This document shows positions 46,910-54,149 of a stretch of 64,000 nucleotides of DNA, piece by piece. The DNA is from Psychromicrobium xiongbiense. Lineage in GTDB: Bacteria > Actinomycetota > Actinomycetes > Actinomycetales > Micrococcaceae. The stretch is from assembly GCF_030271165.1 (NCBI RefSeq), contig NZ_JASSZH010000001.1:1-64000 (forward strand). Reading direction: 5' to 3'. The notes below the pieces were generated by a model, which saw only the letters and a list, made by a program, of their open reading frames with translations, ran no database searches and was not told where the DNA came from. Each line of letters begins with the position of its first letter. Position 1 is the stretch's first letter. Made by a program: the position numbers and the translations under genes.

Positions 46910-47353
46910 AGTGCCCCTCGAACCAAGGTCACATCTGAGCTGAAGAGCACTCCTGGCGGGTGGCAGGGCGGGGTTCAATGGCCCAGGCGAGCCGATGGAG
47001 CAGGCTGGCCAGTCCCGCCTGCAGGCGGAGTGTTCGTCCCCGCGCGTGTCGAGCGGGGGCCGGGGCGATGACGGGGGCATTCGGCAGTGCGCTGAGCGCC
47101 TCGGGGTTGACGGATTTGATGACTACACAAGCCATCATGCTTAAGGTATCCACAGTTCTCTTCTGTCGTTGGTGCACGCCCGTGAATGCCCCTGGATGTG
47201 GGCATCTGTGGCGTGCGGATGGTGGAGTGTCTCGACCGGAAATCTGCCTGATCGAGCCTCTGCCTACAACGTTAGGTGGCTGCGGGAGGCGTGTCAGTAG
47301 CTGTGCCATGCCACGGTTTTCCTAGGACTGGGCAACCTACCCAGGGCCGCGGA
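46910..47353. other. Intergenic stretch, 444 bp, with one doubtful small ORF
   Basis: This interval lies between the TetR gene and the Tat-exported protein gene that converges on it. I see no RNA gene, repeat or terminator in it. The only coding candidate is the minus-strand 69-codon frame listed separately. Confidence 0.5.
46929..47138 (-). CDS. Possible 69-aa hypothetical protein
   Basis: A minus-strand frame starting MMACVVIKSVNPEALSALPN and ending in a His/Arg/Ala-rich helix-like segment. It has no SD, but TACCTT lies four bases upstream of the ATG and could be the -10 of a leaderless gene. The first 25 residues look protein-like and the rest less so. No family is recognised. It may be spurious. 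Confidence 0.3.
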   Translation of the reverse strand: MMACVVIKSVNPEALSALPNAPVIAPAPARHARGRTLRLQAGLASLLHRLAWAIEPRPATRQECSSAQM

Positions 47354-48136
47354 TCAGCCGTTCGGGTAGGCTGCGGCGATCGCCTTGGCGCGCAGGACGG
47401 CCATCTGAGCGTACATGTCGTGCAGCAGGTAGAGGTCGCGGCGCCGGGTCCAGGGCTGGCCGGACTGGGCATCATAGGTGCCAGGCATCTCGAAGCCCTG
47501 GGGTGCGAAGGCCGTCATCCCACGGTCGTGGGTGGTCTGGACGCAGCGCTTGACGTGATCGCGGAAGCCGACGACGCCCGCGGTGCCGGAGGTGCCGCGG
47601 AGGGCGACCATCTGGGCGGCAACGCCATCTGTGCTGAGGTACGTAATGGTGCCGTCCTTGGCGATAACCGGGTCGATAGACGTGACCTGGGTCATGGAGT
47701 ACTTAGAGGTCAGGAAGCGGGCGATCTCCCACTGCGCGAACACCGGAACGGTCTTCTGCTTCCGGATGGCGGCGATGGTGTCTGCCAGGGCTTCGTTGAC
47801 GGGGCCGGGCTCGTAGAGGACCTTGGCCGGGTCGCCACCGCCAGCGGGCGCGCGGTTGCCGAAGGAGTAGGCGACGATGTAGTCGATGTTCGCCACCGGA
47901 GTGACGGGCGGGTGCCAGGTGAAGCCGACGTCCTGAAGATGAGGCTCGATGACGGCAGCCGTGGCCGGGTCGTTCAGCTCGCGGCTGAGGGCGTCCAGCT
48001 TCAGGCGATCAAGCTTCTTGCCCTGTGCGTCGGCGGAGCCTGCGGAGTCCGCGAAAGCGGGTTGAGCGGCGAGCAGAGGCAGCGATGCGGCTGCCGTACT
48101 GACGGCGGCGGTAGAGAGAAAGCGACGGCGATCCAT
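47354..48136 (-). CDS. Tat-exported hypothetical protein, YdcF/ElyC-like
   Basis: A 260-residue protein with a twin-arginine signal (MDRRRFLSTAAVSTAAASLPLLAAQPAFA), probable cleavage after AFA. The mature domain resembles the YdcF/ElyC (DUF218) fold: a first strand with DYIVAYSFGN, a helix ALADTIAAIRKQKTVPVFAQWEIARFL, and a later VGFRDHVKRCVQTTHDRGMTAFAPQG. The N-rich and HxxRC positions are suggestive only. Cell-envelope roles are known for some relatives. The ATG has AAGGAA upstream. The domain assignment is tentative; the Tat signal is clear. Confidence 0.75.
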   Translation of the reverse strand: MDRRRFLSTAAVSTAAASLPLLAAQPAFADSAGSADAQGKKLDRLKLDALSRELNDPATAAVIEPHLQDVGFTWHPPVTPVANIDYIVAYSFGNRAPAGGGDPAKVLYEPGPVNEALADTIAAIRKQKTVPVFAQWEIARFLTSKYSMTQVTSIDPVIAKDGTITYLSTDGVAAQMVALRGTSGTAGVVGFRDHVKRCVQTTHDRGMTAFAPQGFEMPGTYDAQSGQPWTRRRDLYLLHDMYAQMAVLRAKAIAAAYPNG

Positions 48137-48368
48137 GAGGTTCCTTCAGTGATTCATTCATTGGTACGTGGGGGCGAGGGAACCGTAGCGTGGGGGACTG
48201 AACGCGGAGTGAACGGCAGGTTGCCTCAGGTGTGCGTGCTGCGGCGGATGCGGGGGTTCCTGCAGCCGGGTCATGCGGGGAGCGGTGCGTCGCGTTCGGG
48301 GCGGTGCGCTCCATACGGTATGATTTTCAGGTTGGCTTCGCCGGGGTGACTCGGGTGAAGTTGATGTT

Positions 48369-48442
48369 CGGGCTGTAGCGCAGCTTGGTAGCGCACCTGA
48401 CTGGGGGTCAGGGGGTCGCAGGTTCAAATCCTGTCAGCCCGA
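48369..48442 (+). tRNA. tRNA-Pro (GGG)
   Basis: A complete cloverleaf: acceptor CGGGCTG pairs with CAGCCCG; D-loop AGCTTGGTAGCGC; anticodon stem-loop CTGACTGGGGGTCAG with anticodon GGG; T-arm CAGGTTCAAATCCTG. The discriminator is A, and CCA is not fully encoded (CCG follows). The 3' end is the junction of an inserted segment: 23 bases from the T-loop onward recur at 51856-51878. Confidence 0.95.
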
Positions 48443-48466
48443 CCGTGTGATGTCTCGGGACATTGG

Positions 48467-48508
48467 AATAGCTTGAACCCACGTTGTGTGGGTTCAAGCT
48501 ATTTTTTT
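48467..48508. terminator. Rho-independent terminator after tRNA-Pro / in the IS left end
   Basis: A 16-bp perfect stem, 48467-48482 with 48488-48503 (left arm AATAGCTTGAACCCAC), a five-base loop and seven T residues. It begins inside the left inverted repeat of the IS element and terminates plus-strand transcription from the tRNA. Confidence 0.85.
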
Positions 48509-49681
48509 GTTTGCCGGGGTTGGTAGTCGCGTTTGGTCGATCGTGAGCTCGGTCAGGAGTTCGCCTGTGGCGGCGTTGATGACCGTGACGTCCAGATCGT
48601 GGATGAGAAGTTTGACGTGGGTTCCGGCGTGGGTTCTGCCGATACCGATGTGGCGCAGGCGCCCGGCGACCCGTAGCGTGACGGTCCCGGTCGTGCCGAC
48701 ACGGTCGACCCTGACCCGGTCATGGGAGTCCACAGCCCGGTTTCCTCCCGGGGCGGCCTTGGGGCCGGCCGTGTAGACCGCGGCCGGGGTGGCCCGGTGT
48801 GGCAGGGCCCGGTGCGGGGCGGGTGTTGTATTCGACCCTGAACGCATCCAGCAGGGACTGCAGCACCGCCAGCGCTGCTGGCTGCGCGGGCTGGGCCGTG
48901 AGCCATTTCTTGAGGGTCTGCCAGAACCGTTCGATCTTGCCCTGCGTCGTGGGATGGCTGGGCCGGCCGTTCTTCTGGATGATGTTCAGTCGGCGGAGGT
49001 CGTGTTCGAGGATGGTCCGTCCACCCTTGTTCTTCCCCCCCCGGCCAGGCGGACGGTGTAGACCATGCCGTTATCGGTCAGCGTTTCGGCCGGGTAACCA
49101 TGCCGGGCCGCCGTGGCGTGGAAGGTCTCGGCGACGATGCGGGCCGTGATCCGGGCGTGAACACTGAGGTGGAGCAGGTAGCGGGAATGATCATCGAGCC
49201 AGGCAATGACCTCCACCTCCGGACCCGGCCCGGTACCGGTGAGCCGGTAGTGGGTGAAGTCGGACTGCCAGCACTCGTTGGGCCGGGATGCCTGGAAGCG
49301 GGTGTAGGAAGATTTGGGCCGCTTACCCGGATCAAGAACGACCAGGCCGGCCCGGGCCAGGATCCGGTGGATCGTGGCCCGGGACACGATGGTCTTGTGC
49401 GTGTGCTGCAGGTGCCAGGAAATGGTGTCCGCCCCGGCGTCCAGGCCGGCCCGGGCCAGCCGGCGCCGGATCTGAACGACCAGGTCCACTACCTCCGGCG
49501 CCCTTGCATTCGGGGATGTCCCCGGGCGCCGGGACTTCGGGCTGAACACGCCCTCGCCCTCGACCCGGTATCGGGCCATCAACTTCGACACCCAGCCCTG
49601 GGACACGCCGTACCGGCGGGCCGTGGCGGACTGAGACTGGCCGGCCAGCACAGCCGTGATCACGAGACGCTGCTTGTTCAT
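48494..49681 (-). pseudogene. IS481-family transposase with two frameshifts
   Basis: The N-terminal frame (49681 down to about 49043) encodes the HTH (QSATARRYGVSQGWVSKLMARY) and two of the DDE acidic residues (WQSDFTHYRL, ETLTDNGMVYT). At a run of eight C (49035-49042) the frame changes. The middle frame reads TILEHDLRRLNIIQKNGRPSHPTTQGKIERFWQTLKKW, which supplies the catalytic Glu. Around 48820-48835 (after VEYNTR) a two-base loss shifts the frame again, to HRALPHRATPAAVYT and the C-terminal RVDRVGTTGTVTLRVAGRLRHIGIG. No single frame makes a functional protein. Confidence 0.88.
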
Positions 49682-49749
49682 GCTCCAGCATGGCTACCAG
49701 TCATTCCAATGACCCGAGACACCCCATTCCCATGTCCCGGACCAGGACA

Positions 49750-49763
49750 CTGTCAGCCCGACC
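49750..49763 (+). repeat. Second copy of the tRNA-Pro 3' end
   Basis: CTGTCAGCCCGACC is identical to the 3' end of tRNA-Pro (48431-48444). The match continues imperfectly for about 20 bases (TGTGA, then GTC-C/T-CGGGACAT), so the sequence just downstream of the tRNA was copied too. Confidence 0.75.
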
Positions 49764-49862
49764 ATGTGAAGTCCCGGGACATCGTTCACTCGATGTCCCG
49801 GGACTTTTTGTTTCCCGGGGTTGGTAGTCCCGCGTGATCGTTCCATGGGGTGTCCCGGGACA
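49764..49862. mobile_element. IS481-end remnant or mini-element
   Basis: About 100 bp without coding capacity. It starts with an IS-end-like GTCCCGGGACATCG, shares GTTT(C/G)CCGGGGTTGGTAG with the interior of the IS left end at 48509-48526, and ends with the 12-bp palindrome TGTCCCGGGACA (49851-49862). It looks like the two ends of a related IS with the transposase deleted. Confidence 0.55.
49769..49811. terminator. Rho-independent terminator with 16-bp stem
   Basis: Positions 49769-49784 (AAGTCCCGGGACATCG) pair perfectly with 49791-49806, a six-base loop TTCACT lies between, and T residues follow. It is the counterpart of the hairpin at 48467 in the other copy. Confidence 0.85.
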
Positions 49863-49907
49863 GCCCCGCACAGCGCGGACTGGATCTCTGTGCTGCCGCG
49901 AGCTAAA

Positions 49908-49935
49908 CTGAATCATCATTGAAAAAGTGATTCAG
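49908..49935. promoter_or_regulatory. Inverted repeat operator of the XRE-ImmA-PIN operon
   Basis: CTGAATCA (49908-49915) and TGATTCAG (49928-49935) form a perfect eight-base inverted repeat with a 12-base spacer, immediately before the SD of the XRE gene. A TAAACT -10-like box (49904-49909) overlaps the left arm. This is where an autorepressing XRE protein would bind. Confidence 0.65.
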
Positions 49936-49947
49936 GAGGTGACTGTG

Positions 49948-50280
49948 ATGACATCAAACATGAGCGCGGCGATCGAGAGTGCGCGCAAGGCCGCTGGTTT
50001 GTCCCAGCGTGCCCTTGAAGACCGCACCGGCATCTCGCAAGCTACGCTGAGCCGCATCCTCTCGGGCAGCAGGCCTGCAAAGATGACCGAAATCATCTTG
50101 ATCGCAGATGCGACTGGCTGCACTGTCGCCCAGTTGGCCGGTAGTGCCATGGCTGACCGGGTGCGGTGCGCGGCCCGCGCTACCAACGGTTCAAGCATGG
50201 ACGTCATGCGCCAGCGGCTGCTGCACTTCATCGAACTTGACGCCTATCTCCACGATCAGGCTATTCCCGGCGTGCGATGA
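49948..50280 (+). CDS. XRE-family HTH regulator
   Basis: A 110-residue protein with an N-terminal Cro/CI-type HTH (residues about 8-60: AIESARKAAGLSQRALEDRTGISQATLSRILSGSRPAKMTEIILIADATG). A short helical C-terminus ends in HFIELDAYLHDQ. The ATG at 49948 has AGGAGG eight bases upstream; GTG/ATG codons further up are weaker. The stop overlaps the ImmA gene. It probably represses its own operon through the inverted repeat just upstream, and may be the cleavage target of the ImmA protease. Confidence 0.9.
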   Translation: MTSNMSAAIESARKAAGLSQRALEDRTGISQATLSRILSGSRPAKMTEIILIADATGCTVAQLAGSAMADRVRCAARATNGSSMDVMRQRLLHFIELDAYLHDQAIPGVR

Positions 50281-51107
50281 CCTCGACCCCGAACGCGGAA
50301 CAGCAAGCCAGGGGCGCGGCGGAGGATTTTCGCCGGGTCCATCGGCTCGGGGTTCAGCCCCTGGGCGATCTCGTTGCGTTGATCGAGCAGACCACCGGCT
50401 ATGATGTCGCGATCCTTGATGCTGCGGCAGATGAGCACGGGCTGACGATGTGTGACCCTGCCCGCGGCGTCGTCTTCGTAGGTGTTGCGCGCAGTCGTAA
50501 TCCGATGCGGCAGCGCAGCACACTCGCGCATGAACTCGGGCACCTTGTTTTCGAGGACTGGGGTGAGACTGTTGAGTTCAGTGCACGGTCGCCTGAAGAG
50601 ATCCGGGCGGACGCGTTCGCGCGACACCTATTGGCGCCCATCGAAGGCGTCAAGGAGCTTCTTGGAGATCGAGTCGCGGTGTCCGAGGCTGATCTCTCTG
50701 CAGTGGTGCAACGCTTCCTCGTCTCTCCGGCGATCGCCGGAATTGTGCTGCGGGACAGCGGATATGTAAGCTCCGCGACTGCGAAAGAGTGGATAAAGCT
50801 CAGCACACCCCACCTTGCGACGCGCTACGGATGGACAGATCAATATTCGGCCCTCCAAGACGATGCTTACCGCTTACGGCCACCGCAGTTGCTGCTAACG
50901 CGTGCCATAGCAGGTTATGCCGAAGGCGTCGTCAGTGCTCAAACCATCGCTACGCTCCGCGGTGTCAGCCTTGAGGGCATCATCTCCGAACTCGAGGAAG
51001 CCGGGATTGTCCCCATCCTGCGCGACGTGCCCGACATTGACGTCGAGGATCTGCCTGCCGTAGAGATCGACCTCAGCGATTTGGAGGACGAGGACCCATC
51101 CTCATGA
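50277..51107 (+). CDS. ImmA/IrrE-family metallopeptidase
   Basis: A 276-residue protein. The zinc motif is LAHELGHLVFED (H85, E86, H89), with a third ligand expected in EEIRADAFARHLLAP (about residue 108), the standard ImmA/IrrE layout. The C-terminal 150 residues hold a second HTH-like segment (ISAQTIATLRGVSLEGIISELEEAG) and an acidic tail. Relatives cleave XRE repressors to induce mobile elements or stress genes. Overlaps of four bases on both sides show coupling with the XRE and PIN-like genes. Confidence 0.9.
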   Translation: MTSTPNAEQQARGAAEDFRRVHRLGVQPLGDLVALIEQTTGYDVAILDAAADEHGLTMCDPARGVVFVGVARSRNPMRQRSTLAHELGHLVFEDWGETVEFSARSPEEIRADAFARHLLAPIEGVKELLGDRVAVSEADLSAVVQRFLVSPAIAGIVLRDSGYVSSATAKEWIKLSTPHLATRYGWTDQYSALQDDAYRLRPPQLLLTRAIAGYAEGVVSAQTIATLRGVSLEGIISELEEAGIVPILRDVPDIDVEDLPAVEIDLSDLEDEDPSS

Positions 51108-51718
51108 GTCAGCGTCCCATCATGGATGCTGGACCAGGCATCAACTTCTTCTCTCTCAACAAGGAGCGCCTGCTGTTCAGTGTTCTAGGCCCGCTCAGCG
51201 TTCCCGAGGTCGTCGAGCATGAGATCCTGAACAAAGCACGCCAGGACAAGCGGTTCGCGGCGGCAGAACGGGTGTGGAACAAACTTCCTTCCCAGTTCAT
51301 TGAGGTACTCTCCGATGATGTCACGGACGAACTGGCTGCCGCGGTGCACCGAATCGCTGAGATGCCGATCGAACGGCGTATGCGATCTGGAAAAGATCTT
51401 GGCGAGACGATGGTGATCGCGCATGCCGTCGTCGCTGCCGAACGAGGCGATAGCGTTCTTGTTCTTATCGACGACGGAGACGGAAGAAGGGCGGCTGGCC
51501 GAGAAGCACAGCGACTTCAACGCCGCCACGCAGCCGGACATCCGGTCGGCAGTATCGGGCTGATCAGCACGCTCACCGTGCTTAAGAGGGCCGCGGGTGG
51601 CGAACACGTGCCTGATAGGAAAGCGATGCGTGGCCTCTATGAACGACTCCGAGGGCTCGATGACGGTCTAGCCCCACTTGACACCACCGGTCTGATGGAC
51701 CTGCCCTGCTGGTTGTAG
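51104..51718 (+). CDS. PIN-domain-like protein, putative toxin nuclease
   Basis: A 204-residue protein with the acidic residues expected of a PIN nuclease: D8 in PIMDAGPGINF, E38/E40 in VPEVVEHEIL, D98 and E101 in GKDLGETMVIAHAV, and D123/D124/D126 in VLIDDGDGR. PIN proteins are metal-dependent RNases, often toxins of toxin-antitoxin systems. Here it is the third gene after an XRE regulator and an ImmA peptidase. The tail from about residue 130 is less typical. Assignment to PIN is by motif pattern. Confidence 0.75.
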   Translation: MSQRPIMDAGPGINFFSLNKERLLFSVLGPLSVPEVVEHEILNKARQDKRFAAAERVWNKLPSQFIEVLSDDVTDELAAAVHRIAEMPIERRMRSGKDLGETMVIAHAVVAAERGDSVLVLIDDGDGRRAAGREAQRLQRRHAAGHPVGSIGLISTLTVLKRAAGGEHVPDRKAMRGLYERLRGLDDGLAPLDTTGLMDLPCWL

Positions 51719-51835
51719 GCCTCCGGACCAAACAGGGACCATAATCAGGCAAACCACGCATCTCATGATGGGTGTTGCATGATCTGGCCCGCGGAGAGGC
51801 GCGGAAACCAGGCGTGATCAGGGATTTTGGTCACC

Positions 51836-51879
51836 GGGGTCAGGGGTGGCGCAAATTCAAATCCTGTCAGCCCGACCGA
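51836..51879 (+). repeat. Partial tRNA-Pro 3' half (probable attR)
   Basis: GGGGTCAGGGG is followed, after a diverged segment (TGGCGCAAA), by 23 bases (51856-51878, TTCAAATCCTGTCAGCCCGA plus CCG) identical to the tRNA-Pro 3' end at 48423-48445. The 5' half of the tRNA is missing. This is the pattern left when an element integrates in a tRNA gene and restores it at one end only. Confidence 0.85.
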
Positions 51880-51881
51880 TG

Positions 51882-51929
51882 AAAATCCGCTCTGACACTG
51901 GGAATAGTCCGGTGGCAGGGCGGATTTTT
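51882..51929. terminator. Terminator after the tRNA-Pro half copy
   Basis: AAAATCCGC (51882-51890) pairs with GCGGATTTT (51920-51928). The interior continues as an imperfect stem (CTGACACTGG with CCGGTGGCAG) and the right arm ends in a T-run. It is probably the original terminator of the tRNA-Pro gene, now separated from the intact tRNA by 3.4 kb. Confidence 0.75.
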
Positions 51930-52062
51930 GTTGCTTCAAGACCGTCAACTGAGATGTGCTTGTGCCTGTCATGGTCTCAGCGTCGGGGCTCGCTGGTAGG
52001 TTGGGAGCACTTGCCCTGAGGGGAAGTATGTAACGCCTCTGCGCAAGGAGAACAGGACAGCG

Positions 52063-53631
52063 ATGCCACCCGTGACCAAGGAAGCTCAGCGTGCCGAGCT
52101 ACACAAGACGATCTGGCGGATTGCGAATGACCTTCGTGGTTCGGTGGATGGCTGGGACTTCAAGTCTTATGTTCTGGGGATGCTCTTTTACCGGTTCATC
52201 TCCGAGAATCTCGCTGCTTATCTCAGTGACCTTGAACACCAGGCCGGGGTCGTGGACTTCGACTACACCCTGCTCTCCGATGGCGATGCGGAGTTCGGTC
52301 GCATGGACACAGTGGAGGAGAAGGGCTTCTTCATCCTTCCCTCTGAGCTGTTTGTCAATGTCCGCGCGCGTGCTGCCACCGATGAGAACCTGAATGAGAC
52401 TCTCGACCGGGTCTTCCGGAACATCGAGGGCTCAGCTATTGGTGCCGATAGTGAAGATGACATTAAGGGTCTTTTCGACGACATCGACATTAACTCCAAT
52501 AAACTCGGCTCCACAGTTGCGCAGCGTAACCAGCGGCTCCGGAAGCTGTTTGACGCGATTGGTGATCTCGACCTCGGCGACTTCGCGAATCATGAGATCG
52601 ACGCGTTCGGGGACGCTTACGAATACCTGATGCAGATGTACGCGGCAGCCGCGGGCAAATCCGGTGGCGAGTACTACACTCCGCAAGAAGTCTCTGAGCT
52701 GCTGGCCCGAATCACCGTGGTAGGCAAGACCGAGGTGAACAAGGTTTATGACCCGGCTTGTGGTTCGGGATCGTTGCTGCTGAAGTTCGCCAAGGTCCTC
52801 GGCAAGGACGGCGTCCGGCGCGGGTACTACGGCCAGGAGATCAACCTGACCACGTACAACCTCGCCAGAATCAACATGTTTCTGCACGACGTCCCCTATG
52901 AGCTCTTCGATATAGCCCACGGTGACACGCTGCTGAACCCGGCGCACTGGGACGACGAGCCGTTCGACGCGATCGTGTCCAATCCGCCCTACTCAATCAA
53001 GTGGGACGGCGACGCTAACCCGCTGCTGATCAATGACCCGCGGTTTGCGCCGGCCGGCGTTCTCGCGCCAAAGTCGAAGGCCGACCTGGCATTCACGATG
53101 CACATTTTGTCCTGGCTCGCCGTGAACGGCACAGCCGCGATCGTTGAGTTCCCTGGCATCCTCTACAGGGGTGGGGCAGAGGCGAAGATTCGCAAGTACC
53201 TGATCGACAACAACTACGTCGACGCGGTCATCCAGCTCCCGCCGGACCTGTTCTTCGGCACCACCATTGCAACCTGCATCCTCGTGCTCAAGAAGTCCAA
53301 GAAGAGCAACGATGTCCTGTTCATCGATGCTTCAGCGGAGTTCACCCGAGTCGGTAACAAGAACAAGCTCACCGGACCTCACCGCCAGAAGATTCTCGAC
53401 GCTTTTATCAAGCGTGAGGACATCGATCACTTCGCCAAGGTCGTGGCGAACACGGAGATCGCCGAGCGTGACTACTTGATCTCTGTTTCCTCCTACGTCG
53501 ACGGCGAAGACACCCGTGAAGCCGTTGACATCACTACCCTGAACGCAGAGATCGCCCGGATCGTTGCCCGCCAGGCCGAGCTTCGCATAGCCATTGACGT
53601 CATTGTGGCCGATCTGGAGGGTGTTTCGTGA
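52063..53631 (+). CDS. hsdM: Type I restriction-modification DNA methyltransferase subunit
   Basis: A 522-residue N6-adenine methyltransferase. An N-terminal HsdM helical domain (about 1-150) is followed by the SAM motif VYDPACGSGSLLLKF (D230 onward) and catalytic motif NPPY at residues 307-310 (AIVSNPPYSIKWDG). GEYYTPQEVSELL precedes motif I, as in the family. It forms the M2S methylase with HsdS and protects host DNA. Stop overlaps the next gene (GTGA). Confidence 0.96.
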   Translation: MPPVTKEAQRAELHKTIWRIANDLRGSVDGWDFKSYVLGMLFYRFISENLAAYLSDLEHQAGVVDFDYTLLSDGDAEFGRMDTVEEKGFFILPSELFVNVRARAATDENLNETLDRVFRNIEGSAIGADSEDDIKGLFDDIDINSNKLGSTVAQRNQRLRKLFDAIGDLDLGDFANHEIDAFGDAYEYLMQMYAAAAGKSGGEYYTPQEVSELLARITVVGKTEVNKVYDPACGSGSLLLKFAKVLGKDGVRRGYYGQEINLTTYNLARINMFLHDVPYELFDIAHGDTLLNPAHWDDEPFDAIVSNPPYSIKWDGDANPLLINDPRFAPAGVLAPKSKADLAFTMHILSWLAVNGTAAIVEFPGILYRGGAEAKIRKYLIDNNYVDAVIQLPPDLFFGTTIATCILVLKKSKKSNDVLFIDASAEFTRVGNKNKLTGPHRQKILDAFIKREDIDHFAKVVANTEIAERDYLISVSSYVDGEDTREAVDITTLNAEIARIVARQAELRIAIDVIVADLEGVS

Positions 53632-54149
53632 GTATCGATCGATTCGGAGTCCCTGACAGCGTTTTCGGGACACACGACGAAGACTTTTACAGTGCGATCG
53701 GTCGAATCGCGGGCCTCTCCGCCCTGATTGAGCATCAGACCTTTATGATCTACCAGACGATGATGAACCTGCCGCAGAACGCGGATACTCAGCTCGGCGC
53801 GGGCCAACTCATTGAGAAGGCCTGCAAAGCGCTGGCCCCGGTCGGCGAGGACGAAAACAAGAAGATCCTGTTCCAATACTTCACGGACGTTGAGACCGCC
53901 CTGCGCAAGCGCAATGATTACATTCACAACCTCTGGCCTGCGCAGCCGGGGGACCAGTTCTTTGGATGGCGGCCGAACCGTGACAAGGAAACTCGTGTGG
54001 ATCAGCCGTATCTCGCCACGCAGACGAACATGGACGAGTTCAAAGCCTCTATCTTGACACTTGTTGAGCTCGTCCAGCGACGGGACAGGGCCTACGTTTC
54101 AGCTTGCGCTCTGCAGGAGCTCAAGCTGCGCGTAGGGGCGATGTTATGA
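53628..54149 (+). CDS. HEPN-motif-like protein inside the type I R-M operon
   Basis: A 173-residue, largely alpha-helical protein. The segment ETALRKRNDYIHNLW contains R95-x4-H100, the signature R-x(4-6)-H of HEPN ribonucleases, with the polar residue N following R as in many active members. The first helix (IGRIAGLSALIEHQTFMIYQTMM) precedes it as in the HEPN four-helix bundle. It is translated between hsdM and hsdS with four-base overlaps on both sides, a place where accessory defence genes occur. The HEPN assignment is motif-based; a structural role without nuclease activity is possible. Confidence 0.65.
   Translation: MSIDRFGVPDSVFGTHDEDFYSAIGRIAGLSALIEHQTFMIYQTMMNLPQNADTQLGAGQLIEKACKALAPVGEDENKKILFQYFTDVETALRKRNDYIHNLWPAQPGDQFFGWRPNRDKETRVDQPYLATQTNMDEFKASILTLVELVQRRDRAYVSACALQELKLRVGAML

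Larger units (their letters stand above)
48449..49723 (-). mobile_element. IS481-family insertion sequence, inactivated
   Basis: Terminal inverted repeats of 21 bases match at 19 positions: 48449-48469 and the complement of 49703-49723, sharing TGTCTCGGG and CATTGGAAT. Between them lies one minus-strand IS481-type transposase gene, broken into three frames. The element is inserted a few bases beyond the 3' end of tRNA-Pro. No target duplication could be assigned with confidence. Confidence 0.85.
51719..52062. other. Junction region between the tRNA-bounded insert and the R-M operon
   Basis: Apart from the half tRNA and its terminator, this 344-bp interval holds no gene I can support. The 130 bp after the terminator must carry the promoter of the hsdM operon; I could not single out a convincing -35/-10 pair. 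AAGGAG precedes the hsdM ATG by about 14 bases, a longer than usual spacing. Confidence 0.5.

Noticed and set aside
47276..48349. 357-codon plus-strand frame opposite the Tat protein
   Set aside because: Antisense frame; the minus-strand gene has a clear Tat signal and an SD.
48446..51855. Prophage interpretation of the tRNA-Pro insert
   Set aside because: No integrase, capsid, terminase, portal or lysis gene is present; XRE and ImmA alone do not make a prophage.
48369..51879. CRISPR array suggested by the three repeats of the tRNA end
   Set aside because: Spacing is 1.3-2.1 kb and the repeat is plainly tRNA sequence; no regular repeat-spacer structure exists in the window.
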